NCBI RefSeq assembly: GCF_964222135.1
Contig: NZ_CAXQBR010000022.1
Coordinates: forward strand, 1-64,000
DNA from: Euzebya sp.
GTDB lineage: Bacteria > Actinomycetota > Nitriliruptoria > Euzebyales > Euzebyaceae
Reading direction: 5' to 3'
DNA: 64,000 bases
Every line of letters starts with the position of its first letter. Within the stretch, counting starts at the first letter, position 1. Positions 32,797 through 42,670 of this stretch are shown piece by piece. The translations under genes and the position numbers were made by a program. The notes below the pieces were generated by a model, which saw only the letters and a program-made list of their open reading frames with translations, did not search any database and was not told where the DNA came from.

Positions 32797-33831
32797 TCAG
32801 CCGCCGATCACGCCCTCCTCGGAGAGGAACGCCTCGGCGACGTCGGCCGGCGCCTCGAGGTCGACGCGGATCTGGCGGATCATCTCGGTGACGTTCCCGG
32901 TGGTCAGGACGGCCGAGACGGCGTTCAGCGCCTCGGTCGCGGTGTCGGTGTTCACCTCGGTGCGGATGACCGGGACGATGTTCTCGGCCGGCTGCAGGCC
33001 CTGGTCGTCCTCGAGGAGGACCCAGTCGTTCGCGGCGATCACGCCGTCGGTGGTGAACATCAGCGCGACGTCGATCTCACCGGAGTCGAGGGCCTCGATG
33101 GTGACCGGGCCGCCGGCGTCGAGTGACCGGAAGTCCGCGAACTCGAGGCCGTAGACCGACTCGTAGCCCGGCAGGCACAGCGGCCGCTCGGGGCACTCCG
33201 GCGGACCCCCGAGGGTCAGCTCACCGGCCACGTCGGCCAGGTCGCTGACGGTCTCGAGGCCGTACTCCTCCGCCGTCTCGGGGCGGACGACCAGGCCGTT
33301 CTTGTCCTCGGCGTCCGACGGCTCGAGCACGTCGACGCCCTGCTCGGCGAAGAGCTCGCGCAGCAGGTCGGTCGTCGCACCGGTGTCCGCGGTCGCCTCG
33401 CCGGCGCCGTCGTTGAGGAACTCGAGCGCGGTGCCCACGTACTCGGGGTAGACGTCGATCTCCCCGGACGTCAGGGCCGGCAGCACGACCTCGCGGCTGC
33501 CCAGCTGGTAGCGCCGGTCGACGGCGTACCCGGCATCCTCGAGGGCGAGGGCGTACATCTCGGCGACGAGCTCCTGCTCGTCGAAGTTGGTCGACCCGAC
33601 GACCAGCTCGCCGAGGTCCTCTGCGGGCGCCTCGTCGGCTCCGTCGGCCGCAGTCGGCTCGGCCTCGTCGGCCTCGTCGGCCGCGTCCGTCGCCTCGGCA
33701 TCGCCGGCGGCGTCGCCGTCGTCGCTCGCGCAGGCGGCGGCCACGAGGGCCAGCACCAGCAGCATCAGCAGGATGGCGAGGCGTCGGCCCGGGGCCGGCG
33801 TCGCCGCGGTCGTGGGTGTGCGCATGTCCAT
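32797..33831 (-). CDS. Substrate-binding lipoprotein of an OpuC/OsmF-type ABC transporter
   Basis: A 344-residue lipoprotein. The signal sequence ends in a lipobox (LVAAACAS), Cys being the lipidated residue near position 34. A 40-residue Asp/Glu/Ala linker follows, then the binding domain LGELVVGSTNFDEQELVAEMYALALEDAGY, typical of OpuAC-family proteins for glycine betaine, choline or carnitine. Later blocks (ALTSGEIDVYPEYVGTALEFL, ALDSGEIDVALMFTTDGVI) also fit. It is the last gene of the transporter operon. The exact solute cannot be read from sequence. Confidence 0.88.
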   Translation of the reverse strand: MDMRTPTTAATPAPGRRLAILLMLLVLALVAAACASDDGDAAGDAEATDAADEADEAEPTAADGADEAPAEDLGELVVGSTNFDEQELVAEMYALALEDAGYAVDRRYQLGSREVVLPALTSGEIDVYPEYVGTALEFLNDGAGEATADTGATTDLLRELFAEQGVDVLEPSDAEDKNGLVVRPETAEEYGLETVSDLADVAGELTLGGPPECPERPLCLPGYESVYGLEFADFRSLDAGGPVTIEALDSGEIDVALMFTTDGVIAANDWVLLEDDQGLQPAENIVPVIRTEVNTDTATEALNAVSAVLTTGNVTEMIRQIRVDLEAPADVAEAFLSEEGVIGG

Positions 33832-33857
33832 GTCCTCGTTCGCAGGGTGGTGGTGGG

Positions 33858-34631
33858 TCAGATCTGTGCGGGCTCGGGGGTGTCGGCGGGCTGGTCGGCG
33901 TCGGCGGCCGCCCCGCCGGAGCGGCTGGCCGCGTCACGCAGCCGGATCCCCTCGGGGACGATCCGGCGCTGGAGGGCCCCGAAGGCCGCCTCGGACGCGA
34001 TGGACACCACGGCGACGGCGACGGCGCCGCCGAGCGCGAGGGCCCGCGCGGACTCGCTGAACTGCAGACCTCGTGCGAGGCCGGCGATGATCGGCTCGCC
34101 CAGGCCGCCGAACCCGACGACGGCGGCCAGGGGGACGGTCGCGACGATGTTCACGGCCGCGGTCCTGATGCCGGCCATGATCACCGGGGTGGCGAGGGGC
34201 ACCTCCACCTGCCACAGCTGCTGGCGGCTGGTCAGGCCCATGCCGGCCGCGGCGTCGATGACCTCGGGGTCGACCTGGCGGATCCCGATGTAGGTGTTCG
34301 CGAAGATCGGGGCCACGCCGATCAGGGCGAAGACCAGCACCAGCAGCACCGTCGAGAACCCGCCGAGCTGGAAGGTGACGAGCAGCAGGCCGAACGCGGG
34401 GATCGCCCGGAAGGCGTTCGCCAGGTTGATCGACAGCACCGGCGCCTTGCCGCGGTGGGCCAGGTGCAGCGCGGGGGGCAGGGCGACCGCGCAGGCGACG
34501 GCGAGCGCCAGCCCGCTCAACCACAGGTGCTCCAGGGCGAGCTGCGGCAGCCCGTCGACGCTGGCGAACTCCTCGCCCCGCACCCAGGCCAGGACCTGGC
34601 TGGTCAGGGACTCCTGGGCCAGCGCGATCAC
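33858..34631 (-). CDS. ABC transporter permease (compatible solute, OpuCB/ProW-like)
   Basis: A 257-residue permease with about six membrane segments. The coupling-helix region for the ATPase is visible as EVIDAAAGMGLTSRQQLWQVEVPLATPVIMAG. The GTG at 34631 overlaps the stop of the preceding permease gene as GTGA. The C-terminal 30 residues are Ala/Asp/Pro-rich and soluble. It is the second of two related permeases, as usual for OpuC-like systems (ATPase-permease-permease-binding protein). Confidence 0.88.
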   Translation of the reverse strand: MIALAQESLTSQVLAWVRGEEFASVDGLPQLALEHLWLSGLALAVACAVALPPALHLAHRGKAPVLSINLANAFRAIPAFGLLLVTFQLGGFSTVLLVLVFALIGVAPIFANTYIGIRQVDPEVIDAAAGMGLTSRQQLWQVEVPLATPVIMAGIRTAAVNIVATVPLAAVVGFGGLGEPIIAGLARGLQFSESARALALGGAVAVAVVSIASEAAFGALQRRIVPEGIRLRDAASRSGGAAADADQPADTPEPAQI

Positions 34632-35296
34632 CCGCGGGCCGCCTTCGACCAGGGCGACAGGCGCCGCTCCAACGCCACCAGCGCGATGTCGAGGACGACG
34701 GCGAGCGTGACGCTCAGGATGAAGCCGACCAGCGTGGGCGTGAGGTTCTGGCGCTGGAAGCCCTGCAGGATGATCTGGCCCCAGCCGCCCTGCCCGATGA
34801 GGGCGGTGATGACGACCAAGCCGATCGTGGTGACGGTCGCGATCCGCACGCCCGCGATGATCACGGGCAGCGCGAGGGGCAGCTGCACGCTGCGGAGCAG
34901 CGCGGTCTCCCGGTACCCCATCGCGCGGGCGGCCTCGACCACCTCCACCGGCACGCTGTCGAGCCCGGCGATGGTGTTCCGGACCAGGATCAGCAGGGTG
35001 TAGATCGTGAGGGGGATCAGCGCGCTGGCGGTCGACAGCCCGGTAAGCGGGACCAGGGCGACGAACAGGGCCAGGGAGGGGATGGTGAAGAGCACGCCGG
35101 TCACCTGCAGGACCGGCCCCTGCAGCCGGGGGTGGCGCGAGGCCATCACCGCCAGGGGGAAGGCGATCAGGAACCCGATGGCGACGGCCATGATGGTCAG
35201 CTGGACGTGCTCGATGCCCCGCTCGACGATCACGTCGCCGTTGCGCTGGATCCACTCCCAGTCGGGGAACGGCCGGCTCTGGGCGAGGACGGGCAT
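34628..35296 (-). CDS. ABC transporter permease (compatible solute, OpuCD/ProW-like)
   Basis: A 222-residue permease. VQLTIMAVAIGFLIAFPLAVMASRHPRLQGPVLQ opens the transmembrane domain and EVVEAARAMGYRETALLRSVQLPLALPVIIAG is the EAA loop that contacts the ATPase. ATG 35296 is chosen; it lies 17 bases after the ATPase stop and gives the normal family length. Paired with the next permease to form a heterodimer. Confidence 0.88.
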   Translation of the reverse strand: MPVLAQSRPFPDWEWIQRNGDVIVERGIEHVQLTIMAVAIGFLIAFPLAVMASRHPRLQGPVLQVTGVLFTIPSLALFVALVPLTGLSTASALIPLTIYTLLILVRNTIAGLDSVPVEVVEAARAMGYRETALLRSVQLPLALPVIIAGVRIATVTTIGLVVITALIGQGGWGQIILQGFQRQNLTPTLVGFILSVTLAVVLDIALVALERRLSPWSKAARG

Positions 35297-35313
35297 CGGT
35301 CGAGGCTCCGCGG

Positions 35314-36399
35314 TCAGCTCAGCGACTCGGTGACCAGCTCGCGGGTCACGATGCCCTCGAAGCTGCCGCCCGGACCGACGCGGACGGCGATGCCGTTCGG
35401 GGAGGCGACCAGGACGTCGAGCGCCGCGCGCATCGAGTCCTGCGCCTGCACGGTCGCCGCGAACTCGCGGGCCCGCCCGGCGTCGACGGTGCCGTTCAGC
35501 TCGTGCACGTAGCTCCACCCGTGGACCCGGCCGCCGTCGTCGACGATGGCCACCCAGTCGACCCCGGCGTCGGCGGCCACGCGGGCGGCCTCGGCGCTGG
35601 GCGTACCCGGGCTGACGACGGGACGGCGGTCCGCGGTGACCTCGCTGACCGGGATGAGGGCGAGGCGGCGCAGCTCCCGCTCGGCGCCGAGGAACTCCTC
35701 GACGAAGTCGTTCGCGGGGTGGGCCAGGATCTCGACGGGGCTGTCGAGCTGCTGGAGCACCCCGCCCTCGGCCAGGATCGCGATGCGGTCGCCCATGACG
35801 ATGGCTTCGTCGATGTCGTGGGTGACGAAGACGATCGTCTTCTGCACCTGCTGCTGGAGGTCGAGGAACTCCTGCTGCAGGCGGGTCCGCACGATCGGGT
35901 CGACGGCACCGAACGGCTCGTCCATCAGCAGGACCGGCGGGTCCGCGGCGAGCGCCCGCGCCACCCCGACGCGCTGGCGCTGGCCTCCGGACAGCTGGTG
36001 GGGGTAGCGGTCCACCATCTCGGGGGTCAGGCCGACGGTGGTGACCAGCTCGTCGGCGCGCTCGGTGATCCGCCGGTCGTCCCACCCGAGCAACCGGGGC
36101 ACGGTCGCGATGTTGTCGCCGACGGATCGGTGTGGGAACAACCCGATCTGCTGGATGACGTAGCCGATGCCGCGCCGCAGGTCGGCCGGGTCGAGGTCCG
36201 TCACGTCCCGCCCGTCGACGCGGATCGTCCCGGACGACGGCTCGATCATGCGGTTGATCATCCGCATCGACGTGGTCTTGCCGCACCCGGACGGGCCGAC
36301 GAGCACCAGCACGTCACCCTCCGGCACGTCGAAGGTCAGGTCGTCGACCGCCACGGTCCCGTCGGGGTACCGCTTGGTGACGTGCTCGAAGGAGATCAC
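35314..36399 (-). CDS. ABC transporter ATPase (compatible solute, OpuCA/ProV-like)
   Basis: A 361-residue ATPase and first gene of the transporter operon. Walker A GPSGCGKTT, Q-loop VIQQIGLFPHRSV, signature LSGGQRQRVGVARAL, Walker B VLLMDEPFGAVDP and switch His in VFVTHD are intact. MINRMIEPSSGTIRVDG after Walker A is the ProV/OpuCA version. The C-terminal 110 residues hold a tandem CBS-like region (SEVTADRRPVVSPG, then IAVRVGPGGSFEGIVTREL), which in this family senses ionic strength or nucleotides. Confidence 0.92.
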   Translation of the reverse strand: MISFEHVTKRYPDGTVAVDDLTFDVPEGDVLVLVGPSGCGKTTSMRMINRMIEPSSGTIRVDGRDVTDLDPADLRRGIGYVIQQIGLFPHRSVGDNIATVPRLLGWDDRRITERADELVTTVGLTPEMVDRYPHQLSGGQRQRVGVARALAADPPVLLMDEPFGAVDPIVRTRLQQEFLDLQQQVQKTIVFVTHDIDEAIVMGDRIAILAEGGVLQQLDSPVEILAHPANDFVEEFLGAERELRRLALIPVSEVTADRRPVVSPGTPSAEAARVAADAGVDWVAIVDDGGRVHGWSYVHELNGTVDAGRAREFAATVQAQDSMRAALDVLVASPNGIAVRVGPGGSFEGIVTRELVTESLS

Positions 36400-36411
36400 G
36401 GTGTCGTGATC

Positions 36412-36627
36412 CTACGACCGGGGTGCGACAGGTGCACCAGCCGGTCCTGTCGGGTAGGAGGCCGGCTCGACGCCGATCTCGTGCATCCGGTCGCTGTAGC
36501 GGCGGTAGCGCCGCCCCGCGTCGCCGTCGCGGCCGGCGGCGGCGGGGGAGCGGACCAGCGCCAGGTGGGCACCCTCGTCGTAGGGGGCGAGCTCCAGCCG
36601 CCGTTCGGGTGGGTGCGCTGGCCGCTC
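36412..36627 (-). pseudogene. C-terminal remnant of a BTAD-domain transcriptional activator
   Basis: The minus-strand frame ending at 36412 encodes PPERRLELAPYDEGAHLALV, then AAAGRDGDAGRRYRRYSDRM and HEIGVEPASYP. This is the last helical repeat of the bacterial transcriptional activator domain (two or three TPR-like helices ending in a GVEPSP-like motif) found in SARP and large LuxR/ATPase regulators. Nothing upstream in the frame resembles the rest of such a protein; within about 90 bases one reaches the sufR promoter. It looks like the tail of a lost regulator gene. Confidence 0.5.
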
Positions 36628-36699
36628 GTGCGGGCGGCTGGTGAACCCGGTGCGAGCGCCCGTCCACCGAGCGCCCGCCCAGGGCCCCCCTCCGCAGGT

Positions 36700-36732
36700 T
36701 TGCGAGTTTCGCAACTTCGGGCAGACTTAAGT
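36700..36732 (+). promoter_or_regulatory. sufR promoter with palindromic operator
   Basis: TTGCGA-GTT-TCGCAA (36700-36714) is a perfect 6-bp inverted repeat; its left arm could serve as -35 box for a -10 box CAGACT at 36722-36727 (16-base spacer). The expected start of transcription then falls at or next to the sufR GTG at 36735, so the mRNA would be leaderless. SufR proteins of this type repress their own operon when carrying a cluster, and this dyad is the obvious site. Confidence 0.5.
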
Positions 36733-36734
36733 GC

Positions 36735-37448
36735 GTGACCGACGTGCGCCCCCTCACCGACCTGCTCGGTGACACGCGTGCGCAGATCGTCACCACCCTC
36801 CAGCAGCGGCCCACCACCGCCCGGGAGCTGGCCGACGAGCTCGGCATCTCCGCCGCCGCGGTCCGCCGCCACCTCGCGGTGCTCGCCGGTGACGACCTGG
36901 TCAGCTCCGAAACCGTCCACGACGGCTCGATGGGCCGCCCGAACGAGCGCTGGTCCCTCACGGCCCGCGGCAAGCGGCTCTTCCCGGACCGGTCCGCAGA
37001 GTTCGCCGACGAGGTGCTGTGCCACCTCGAGCAGGCCTTCGGCCGCCCGGCCGTCGCCGCGTTCCTCAAGGCGCGGGCCGAGCAGCACGGTGATCGGTAC
37101 GCCGACCGCCTCGCCGACGTCAGCGACCCCGTCGAGCGGGTGCGGGCCCTCGCGCGGGCGCTCAGCGACGACGGATTCGCGGCCCGCGTGGTGGACGGCC
37201 AGAATGGGCGGTCGCTGACGCTGCTCCAGTCCCACTGCGCCATCGAGGGGATCGCCACCGAGCACCCCGAGGTGTGCGCCCACGAGGCCGCCCTGTTCAA
37301 GCGCCTCCTGGCCGCGGACGACCAGCGCGTCACGGTGTCCCGGCGGGACACCATCGCGAGCGGCGCCCAGGCCTGCGTCTGCCACATCGAGCTGGCCGAC
37401 GACCACCCCCGATCCCCCCAGACCCCGACCTCCGACAGGAGTGCGTGA
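36735..37448 (+). CDS. sufR: Iron-sulfur-sensing repressor of the suf operon
   Basis: A 237-residue regulator. The N-terminal winged helix (LQQRPTTARELADELGISAAAVRRHLAVL) is DeoR/ArsR-like; the C-terminal half carries four cysteines, C168 (SHCAIEG), C181 (VCAHE), C214 and C216 (ACVCHIE), the expected cluster-binding set of SufR. It would bind DNA as a dimer with an Fe-S cluster and release the suf promoter under iron or oxidative stress. First gene of the operon, four bases before sufB. GTG start without a ribosome binding site. Confidence 0.9.
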   Translation: MTDVRPLTDLLGDTRAQIVTTLQQRPTTARELADELGISAAAVRRHLAVLAGDDLVSSETVHDGSMGRPNERWSLTARGKRLFPDRSAEFADEVLCHLEQAFGRPAVAAFLKARAEQHGDRYADRLADVSDPVERVRALARALSDDGFAARVVDGQNGRSLTLLQSHCAIEGIATEHPEVCAHEAALFKRLLAADDQRVTVSRRDTIASGAQACVCHIELADDHPRSPQTPTSDRSA

Positions 37449-37451
37449 CCC

Positions 37452-38885
<1,434 letters not shown>

Positions 38886-38937
38886 CGCCCCGCCAGCCCA
38901 CCCCGCCACACCCTCGAGCAGCGAGGCCCACACGCCC

Positions 38938-40242
38938 ATGCCCACCCCGAAGACTCTCACCGAGACCGACGTCCTCGCGATCAGCGACGCCGCCGGCGAC
39001 CCGACCTGGTTGCGCGACCGGCGCCTCGAGGCGTTCAAGGCGTTCAGCGACCTCGAGTGGCCGACCGGCCGCGACGAGGACTGGCGCTTCACGAACCCGC
39101 GGCGCCTCGACCTCGACCGCGAGGTCGGCGCCGCGACGGTGGCGATCACGGCTCCCGACGGGGTGGTCGCGACCGACCTGGTGACCGCGGCCGCCGAGCA
39201 CGCCGACGTCGTCCAGGCCCACTTGGGCACGGTCGTGCCGTCCGAGGAGAAGTTCGCCGCGCTGGCCCTCGCGGGCTTCGGCGGCGGGGCGTTCGTCCAC
39301 GTCCCGGCCGATGCCGAGGTGGCCGACCCGATCGAGATCCGCGTCGACGCCGGCGACGGCACCGCCATCCGCTGGGTGCTCGTCGTCGTGGAGCGCCACG
39401 CCAAGGCCACCGTCCTGATCACCGGATCCGGCGCGGGCGAGACCACCGTCGTCGATGCGGTCGAGGCCGTCGTCGGCGACGGCGCGACCCTCAACCTGGT
39501 GACCACCCAGGACTGGGGCGCCGGCGTCGCCCACGTCACCACGCACCGCGGCAAGGTCGGCCGGGACGCCCACTACCAGCACACCGAGGTCAGCCTGGGC
39601 GGCGACACCGTCTACGTGCGCCCCGACGTGTGGCTGGCCGGCAAGGGCGGCGACGCGGAGATGCTCGGCGTCTACTTCCCGACGGGGGAGGAGAAGGTCG
39701 AGCACCGCTCCCTGATCTTCCACGACGCGGACCACACGACCAGCGAGTACGTGCACAAGGGCGCGCTGAGCGACACCGCGCACGCGACCTGGTACGGCAA
39801 CATCCGCATCGACGTCGACGCCAAGCAGACCGTCAGCGACGAGACCAACCGCAACCTGATCCTGTCGCCCGGCGCGCGCGCCGACACGCTGCCGTTCCTC
39901 GAGATCGAGACCGCTGACGTCGCGGGCTGCGGCCACCACTCCTCGGTCGGCCAGGTCGACGAGGTCCACCTCTGGTACCTGCAGTCCCGCGGGATCCCGC
40001 GCGACGAGGCCGCCCGGATGCTCGTCTTCGCGTTCTTCACCGACGTGCTCGACCGCGTCGACGCCCCCGGCGTCGAGGAGAAGGTCCTGGCCGACATCAC
40101 CGACGCGATCCGGAGCGCGCCGGTCACGCTGATGGATCCCCGTCGCACCGCGGGTGCGTCCCGCTCGACCGGCGGTGCCATCGACGTCGGCAGCCACGAC
40201 GCCGGCGCCGGTCCGGCGAACTTCGGGGGCGCGCCCGCGTGA
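38938..40242 (+). CDS. sufD: Fe-S cluster assembly protein SufD
   Basis: A 434-residue paralogue of SufB that forms the other half of the scaffold. The N-terminal WLRDRRLEAFKAFSDLEWPTGRDEDWRFTNPRRLDL is the typical SufD start, and VAGCGHHSSVGQVDEVHLWYLQSRGIPRDEAARMLVFAFF near the end contains the His-rich site and the segment shared with SufB. The stop overlaps the start of the ferredoxin gene. Confidence 0.95.
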   Translation: MPTPKTLTETDVLAISDAAGDPTWLRDRRLEAFKAFSDLEWPTGRDEDWRFTNPRRLDLDREVGAATVAITAPDGVVATDLVTAAAEHADVVQAHLGTVVPSEEKFAALALAGFGGGAFVHVPADAEVADPIEIRVDAGDGTAIRWVLVVVERHAKATVLITGSGAGETTVVDAVEAVVGDGATLNLVTTQDWGAGVAHVTTHRGKVGRDAHYQHTEVSLGGDTVYVRPDVWLAGKGGDAEMLGVYFPTGEEKVEHRSLIFHDADHTTSEYVHKGALSDTAHATWYGNIRIDVDAKQTVSDETNRNLILSPGARADTLPFLEIETADVAGCGHHSSVGQVDEVHLWYLQSRGIPRDEAARMLVFAFFTDVLDRVDAPGVEEKVLADITDAIRSAPVTLMDPRRTAGASRSTGGAIDVGSHDAGAGPANFGGAPA

Positions 40243-40583
40243 GCTTCGAGCGCGCCCTGTCCCTCGACGACCTCGAGGTCGGCCACGCGGCCTGCGTCGA
40301 GCTGGCCGGCGAGCCGATCTGCCTGGTCCGGCTGGACGCCGACACCGTCAAGGCGGTGCACGACACGTGCAGCCACCAGCAGTACCCCCTCCACGAGGGC
40401 TGGATCGAGGGGAACACCATCGAGTGCGGCCTGCACGGCTCGATGTTCGACCTCGACACCGGGGACCCCGACTCCCTCCCGGCCGTCACGCCGATCCCCA
40501 CCTACGCGGTCCGCATCGACGACGGCGACGTCCTCGTCGACGCGACGACCCCCACGAACGGCGCGTCGCCCCCCCGCCACTGA
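40239..40583 (+). CDS. Rieske [2Fe-2S] ferredoxin in the suf operon
   Basis: A 114-residue soluble Rieske protein. Both ligand pairs are present: C44-x-H46 (TCSHQQYPL) and C63-x2-H66 (CGLHGSMF), with the expected 16-residue gap between them. It resembles ferredoxin subunits of ring-hydroxylating oxygenases, yet stands between sufD (GTGA overlap) and sufC, with no oxygenase near. An electron-transfer role in cluster assembly or repair is plausible but not shown; the same arrangement is seen in other actinobacterial suf operons. Confidence 0.88.
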   Translation: MSFERALSLDDLEVGHAACVELAGEPICLVRLDADTVKAVHDTCSHQQYPLHEGWIEGNTIECGLHGSMFDLDTGDPDSLPAVTPIPTYAVRIDDGDVLVDATTPTNGASPPRH

Positions 40584-40613
40584 TCACCCCCGAACGAACC
40601 TGAGGACGCACAC

Positions 40614-41348
40614 ATGACTGCACGCATCGAGATCGACGGCCTCCGGGTCGAGGTCGAGGGCAAGGAGATCCTGAAGGGCCTCGACCTCGTCGTCGCCCAG
40701 GGCGAGACCCACGCCCTCATGGGGCCGAACGGCTCCGGCAAGTCCACCCTCGCCTACGCGATCGCCGGGCACCCGGCCTACGAGGTCACCGGCGGCGCGA
40801 TCCGCTTCGACGGCGAGGACGTCTCCGAGATGTCGCCCGACGAGCGGGCGCAGGTCGGGCTGTTCCTCGCCATGCAGTACCCCACGGAGATCCCCGGGGT
40901 CTCCATGACCAACTTCCTCCGGACCGCGGTGAACGCGACCCGCGACGAGGACCTGCCGGTCCGCGAGTTCATGACCCAGCTCAAGGGCCACATGGCGGAC
41001 CTGAAGATGGACGAGGGGTTCCTGCAGCGCAACGTCAACGAGGGGTTCTCGGGCGGTGAGAAGAAGCGCTTCGAGATCCTGCAGATGGCGATGCTCCAGC
41101 CGCGCATCGCGGTGCTCGACGAGACCGACTCCGGGCTCGACATCGACGCGCTGAAGATCGTCTCGGACGGCGTCAACCGCCTGCGCGGGCCGGACCTCGG
41201 CGTGCTGCTGATCACCCACTACACCCGGATCCTGAACTACATCCAGCCCGACCACGTCCACGTGATGGCGGCCGGCCGGATCGTGAAGACCGGCGGTGCG
41301 GACCTGGCTGAGACCCTCGAGTCCGAGGGCTACGAGCAGTTCGCCTAG
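40614..41348 (+). CDS. sufC: Fe-S assembly ATPase SufC
   Basis: A 244-residue ABC-type ATPase that drives the SufBCD scaffold. Walker A GPNGSGKSTL, Q-loop LAMQYPTEIPGV (the SufC form), signature FSGGEKKRFEILQM and Walker B IAVLDETDSGLDIDALK are all intact, and LLITHYTRILNYIQPDHVHVM contains the switch His. TGAGGA precedes the ATG. Length matches the family (about 250). Confidence 0.96.
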   Translation: MTARIEIDGLRVEVEGKEILKGLDLVVAQGETHALMGPNGSGKSTLAYAIAGHPAYEVTGGAIRFDGEDVSEMSPDERAQVGLFLAMQYPTEIPGVSMTNFLRTAVNATRDEDLPVREFMTQLKGHMADLKMDEGFLQRNVNEGFSGGEKKRFEILQMAMLQPRIAVLDETDSGLDIDALKIVSDGVNRLRGPDLGVLLITHYTRILNYIQPDHVHVMAAGRIVKTGGADLAETLESEGYEQFA

Positions 41349-41392
41349 ACGCGGCGCCTAGCATGGGTCGAGGAGATGGAGGGAGGTCGCAG

Positions 41393-42655
41393 GTGGCACC
41401 GACGGGATCGTCAGGCACGACGTCGTTCGATGCGGCGGCGGTCCGGCGCGACTTCCCGAACCTCGACCGCGAGGTCCACGGGCGTCCGCTGATCTACCTC
41501 GACTCCGCGGCGACGTCGCAGAAGCCGACGGCGGTGATCGACGCGGTCACCGACATGTACCGGTGCCACACCTCGAACGTGCACCGCGGCGTCCACGCGC
41601 TGGCGGAGGAGGCGACCGACCGCTTCGAGGGGGCCCGCACGAAGGTCGCCCGCTTCGTCGGCGCGGACCCGCGCGCCGTCGTGTTCACCAAGAACGCCAC
41701 CGAGGCGTTCAACCTGCTGGCCCACTCCTGGGCGCGCCGTCGCCTCGGGCCGGGTGACGTCCTCTGCTACACCCAGATGGAGCACCACGCGAACCTGGTG
41801 CCCTGGCAGATGGCGGCCGCGGACGCCGGGTTCGAGCTGGCGGCCGTCCCCGTGACCGACGGCGGTCGCCTCGACCTCGACGCCTTCGCCGAGATCGTGT
41901 CCGGCGGACGGGTGAAGCTGCTCGCCGTCACCGCGATGTCGAACGTCGTCGGGACGATCAACCCGGTCGCCGAGATGGCCGACGCGGTCCGCCGCGCGAA
42001 CCCGGAGGCGGTCGTCGTCGTGGACGGTGCGCAGAGCGTCCCCCACATGCCGACGGACATGGCCGATCTGGGCGCGGACTTCCTGTGCTTCAGCGGCCAC
42101 AAGATGTGCGGCCCCTCGGGGGTCGGCGTGCTCGCCGGCCGCCTCGACCTGCTCGAGTCGATGCCCCCGTTCCTCGGCGGCGGCGAGATGATCCTCGACG
42201 TCCAGCTGTACGGCGCCACCTACAACGAGGTGCCCTACCGCTTCGAGGCCGGCACCCCGATGATCGCCGAGGCGGTCGGGCTGGGCGCTGCCGTCGACTA
42301 CCTCTCGGCCCTCGGCATGGACGCCGTCCGCGCCCACGAGGTCGCGCTCCTCGAGCAGGTCCTCCCCGCGCTCGGTGAGATGCGCGGCGTGACCGTCCAC
42401 GGCCCGGCCGACCCGAAGGCCCGCGGCGCCGCGGTCAGCTTCGCGATCGAGGGCCTGCACCCCCACGACATCGGGACGATCCTCGACCGCGAGGGCGTGG
42501 CGGTCCGGGCGGGCCACCACTGCGCCAAGCCGCTGGTCCGCTCGCTCGGCAGCGCCGCGACGACGCGGGCGTCGTTCTACCTCTACAACACCACCGACGA
42601 GATCGAGCCGCTGTGCGACGCCATCCGCGCCGCGCAGGCGTTCTTCGAGGTCTGA
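41393..42655 (+). CDS. sufS: Cysteine desulfurase SufS
   Basis: A 420-residue PLP-dependent group II cysteine desulfurase giving persulfide sulfur for cluster assembly. N-terminal FPNLDREVHGRPLIYLDSAATSQKP, TSNVHRGVHALAEEAT, the PLP lysine in CFSGHKMCGPSGVGVL and the active-site Cys in RAGHHCAKPLV are visible. GTG 41393 with GGAGGGAGG a few bases earlier fits better than the frame's earlier ATG. A TAGCAT motif near 41360 could be an internal promoter. Confidence 0.95.
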   Translation: MAPTGSSGTTSFDAAAVRRDFPNLDREVHGRPLIYLDSAATSQKPTAVIDAVTDMYRCHTSNVHRGVHALAEEATDRFEGARTKVARFVGADPRAVVFTKNATEAFNLLAHSWARRRLGPGDVLCYTQMEHHANLVPWQMAAADAGFELAAVPVTDGGRLDLDAFAEIVSGGRVKLLAVTAMSNVVGTINPVAEMADAVRRANPEAVVVVDGAQSVPHMPTDMADLGADFLCFSGHKMCGPSGVGVLAGRLDLLESMPPFLGGGEMILDVQLYGATYNEVPYRFEAGTPMIAEAVGLGAAVDYLSALGMDAVRAHEVALLEQVLPALGEMRGVTVHGPADPKARGAAVSFAIEGLHPHDIGTILDREGVAVRAGHHCAKPLVRSLGSAATTRASFYLYNTTDEIEPLCDAIRAAQAFFEV

Positions 42656-42670
42656 TGCGGAGCGCGACCC

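Noticed and set aside
33600-33720. GCCTCGTCGG-type short tandem repeats
   Set aside because: They encode the Ala/Glu/Asp linker of the solute-binding lipoprotein, a normal low-complexity tether.
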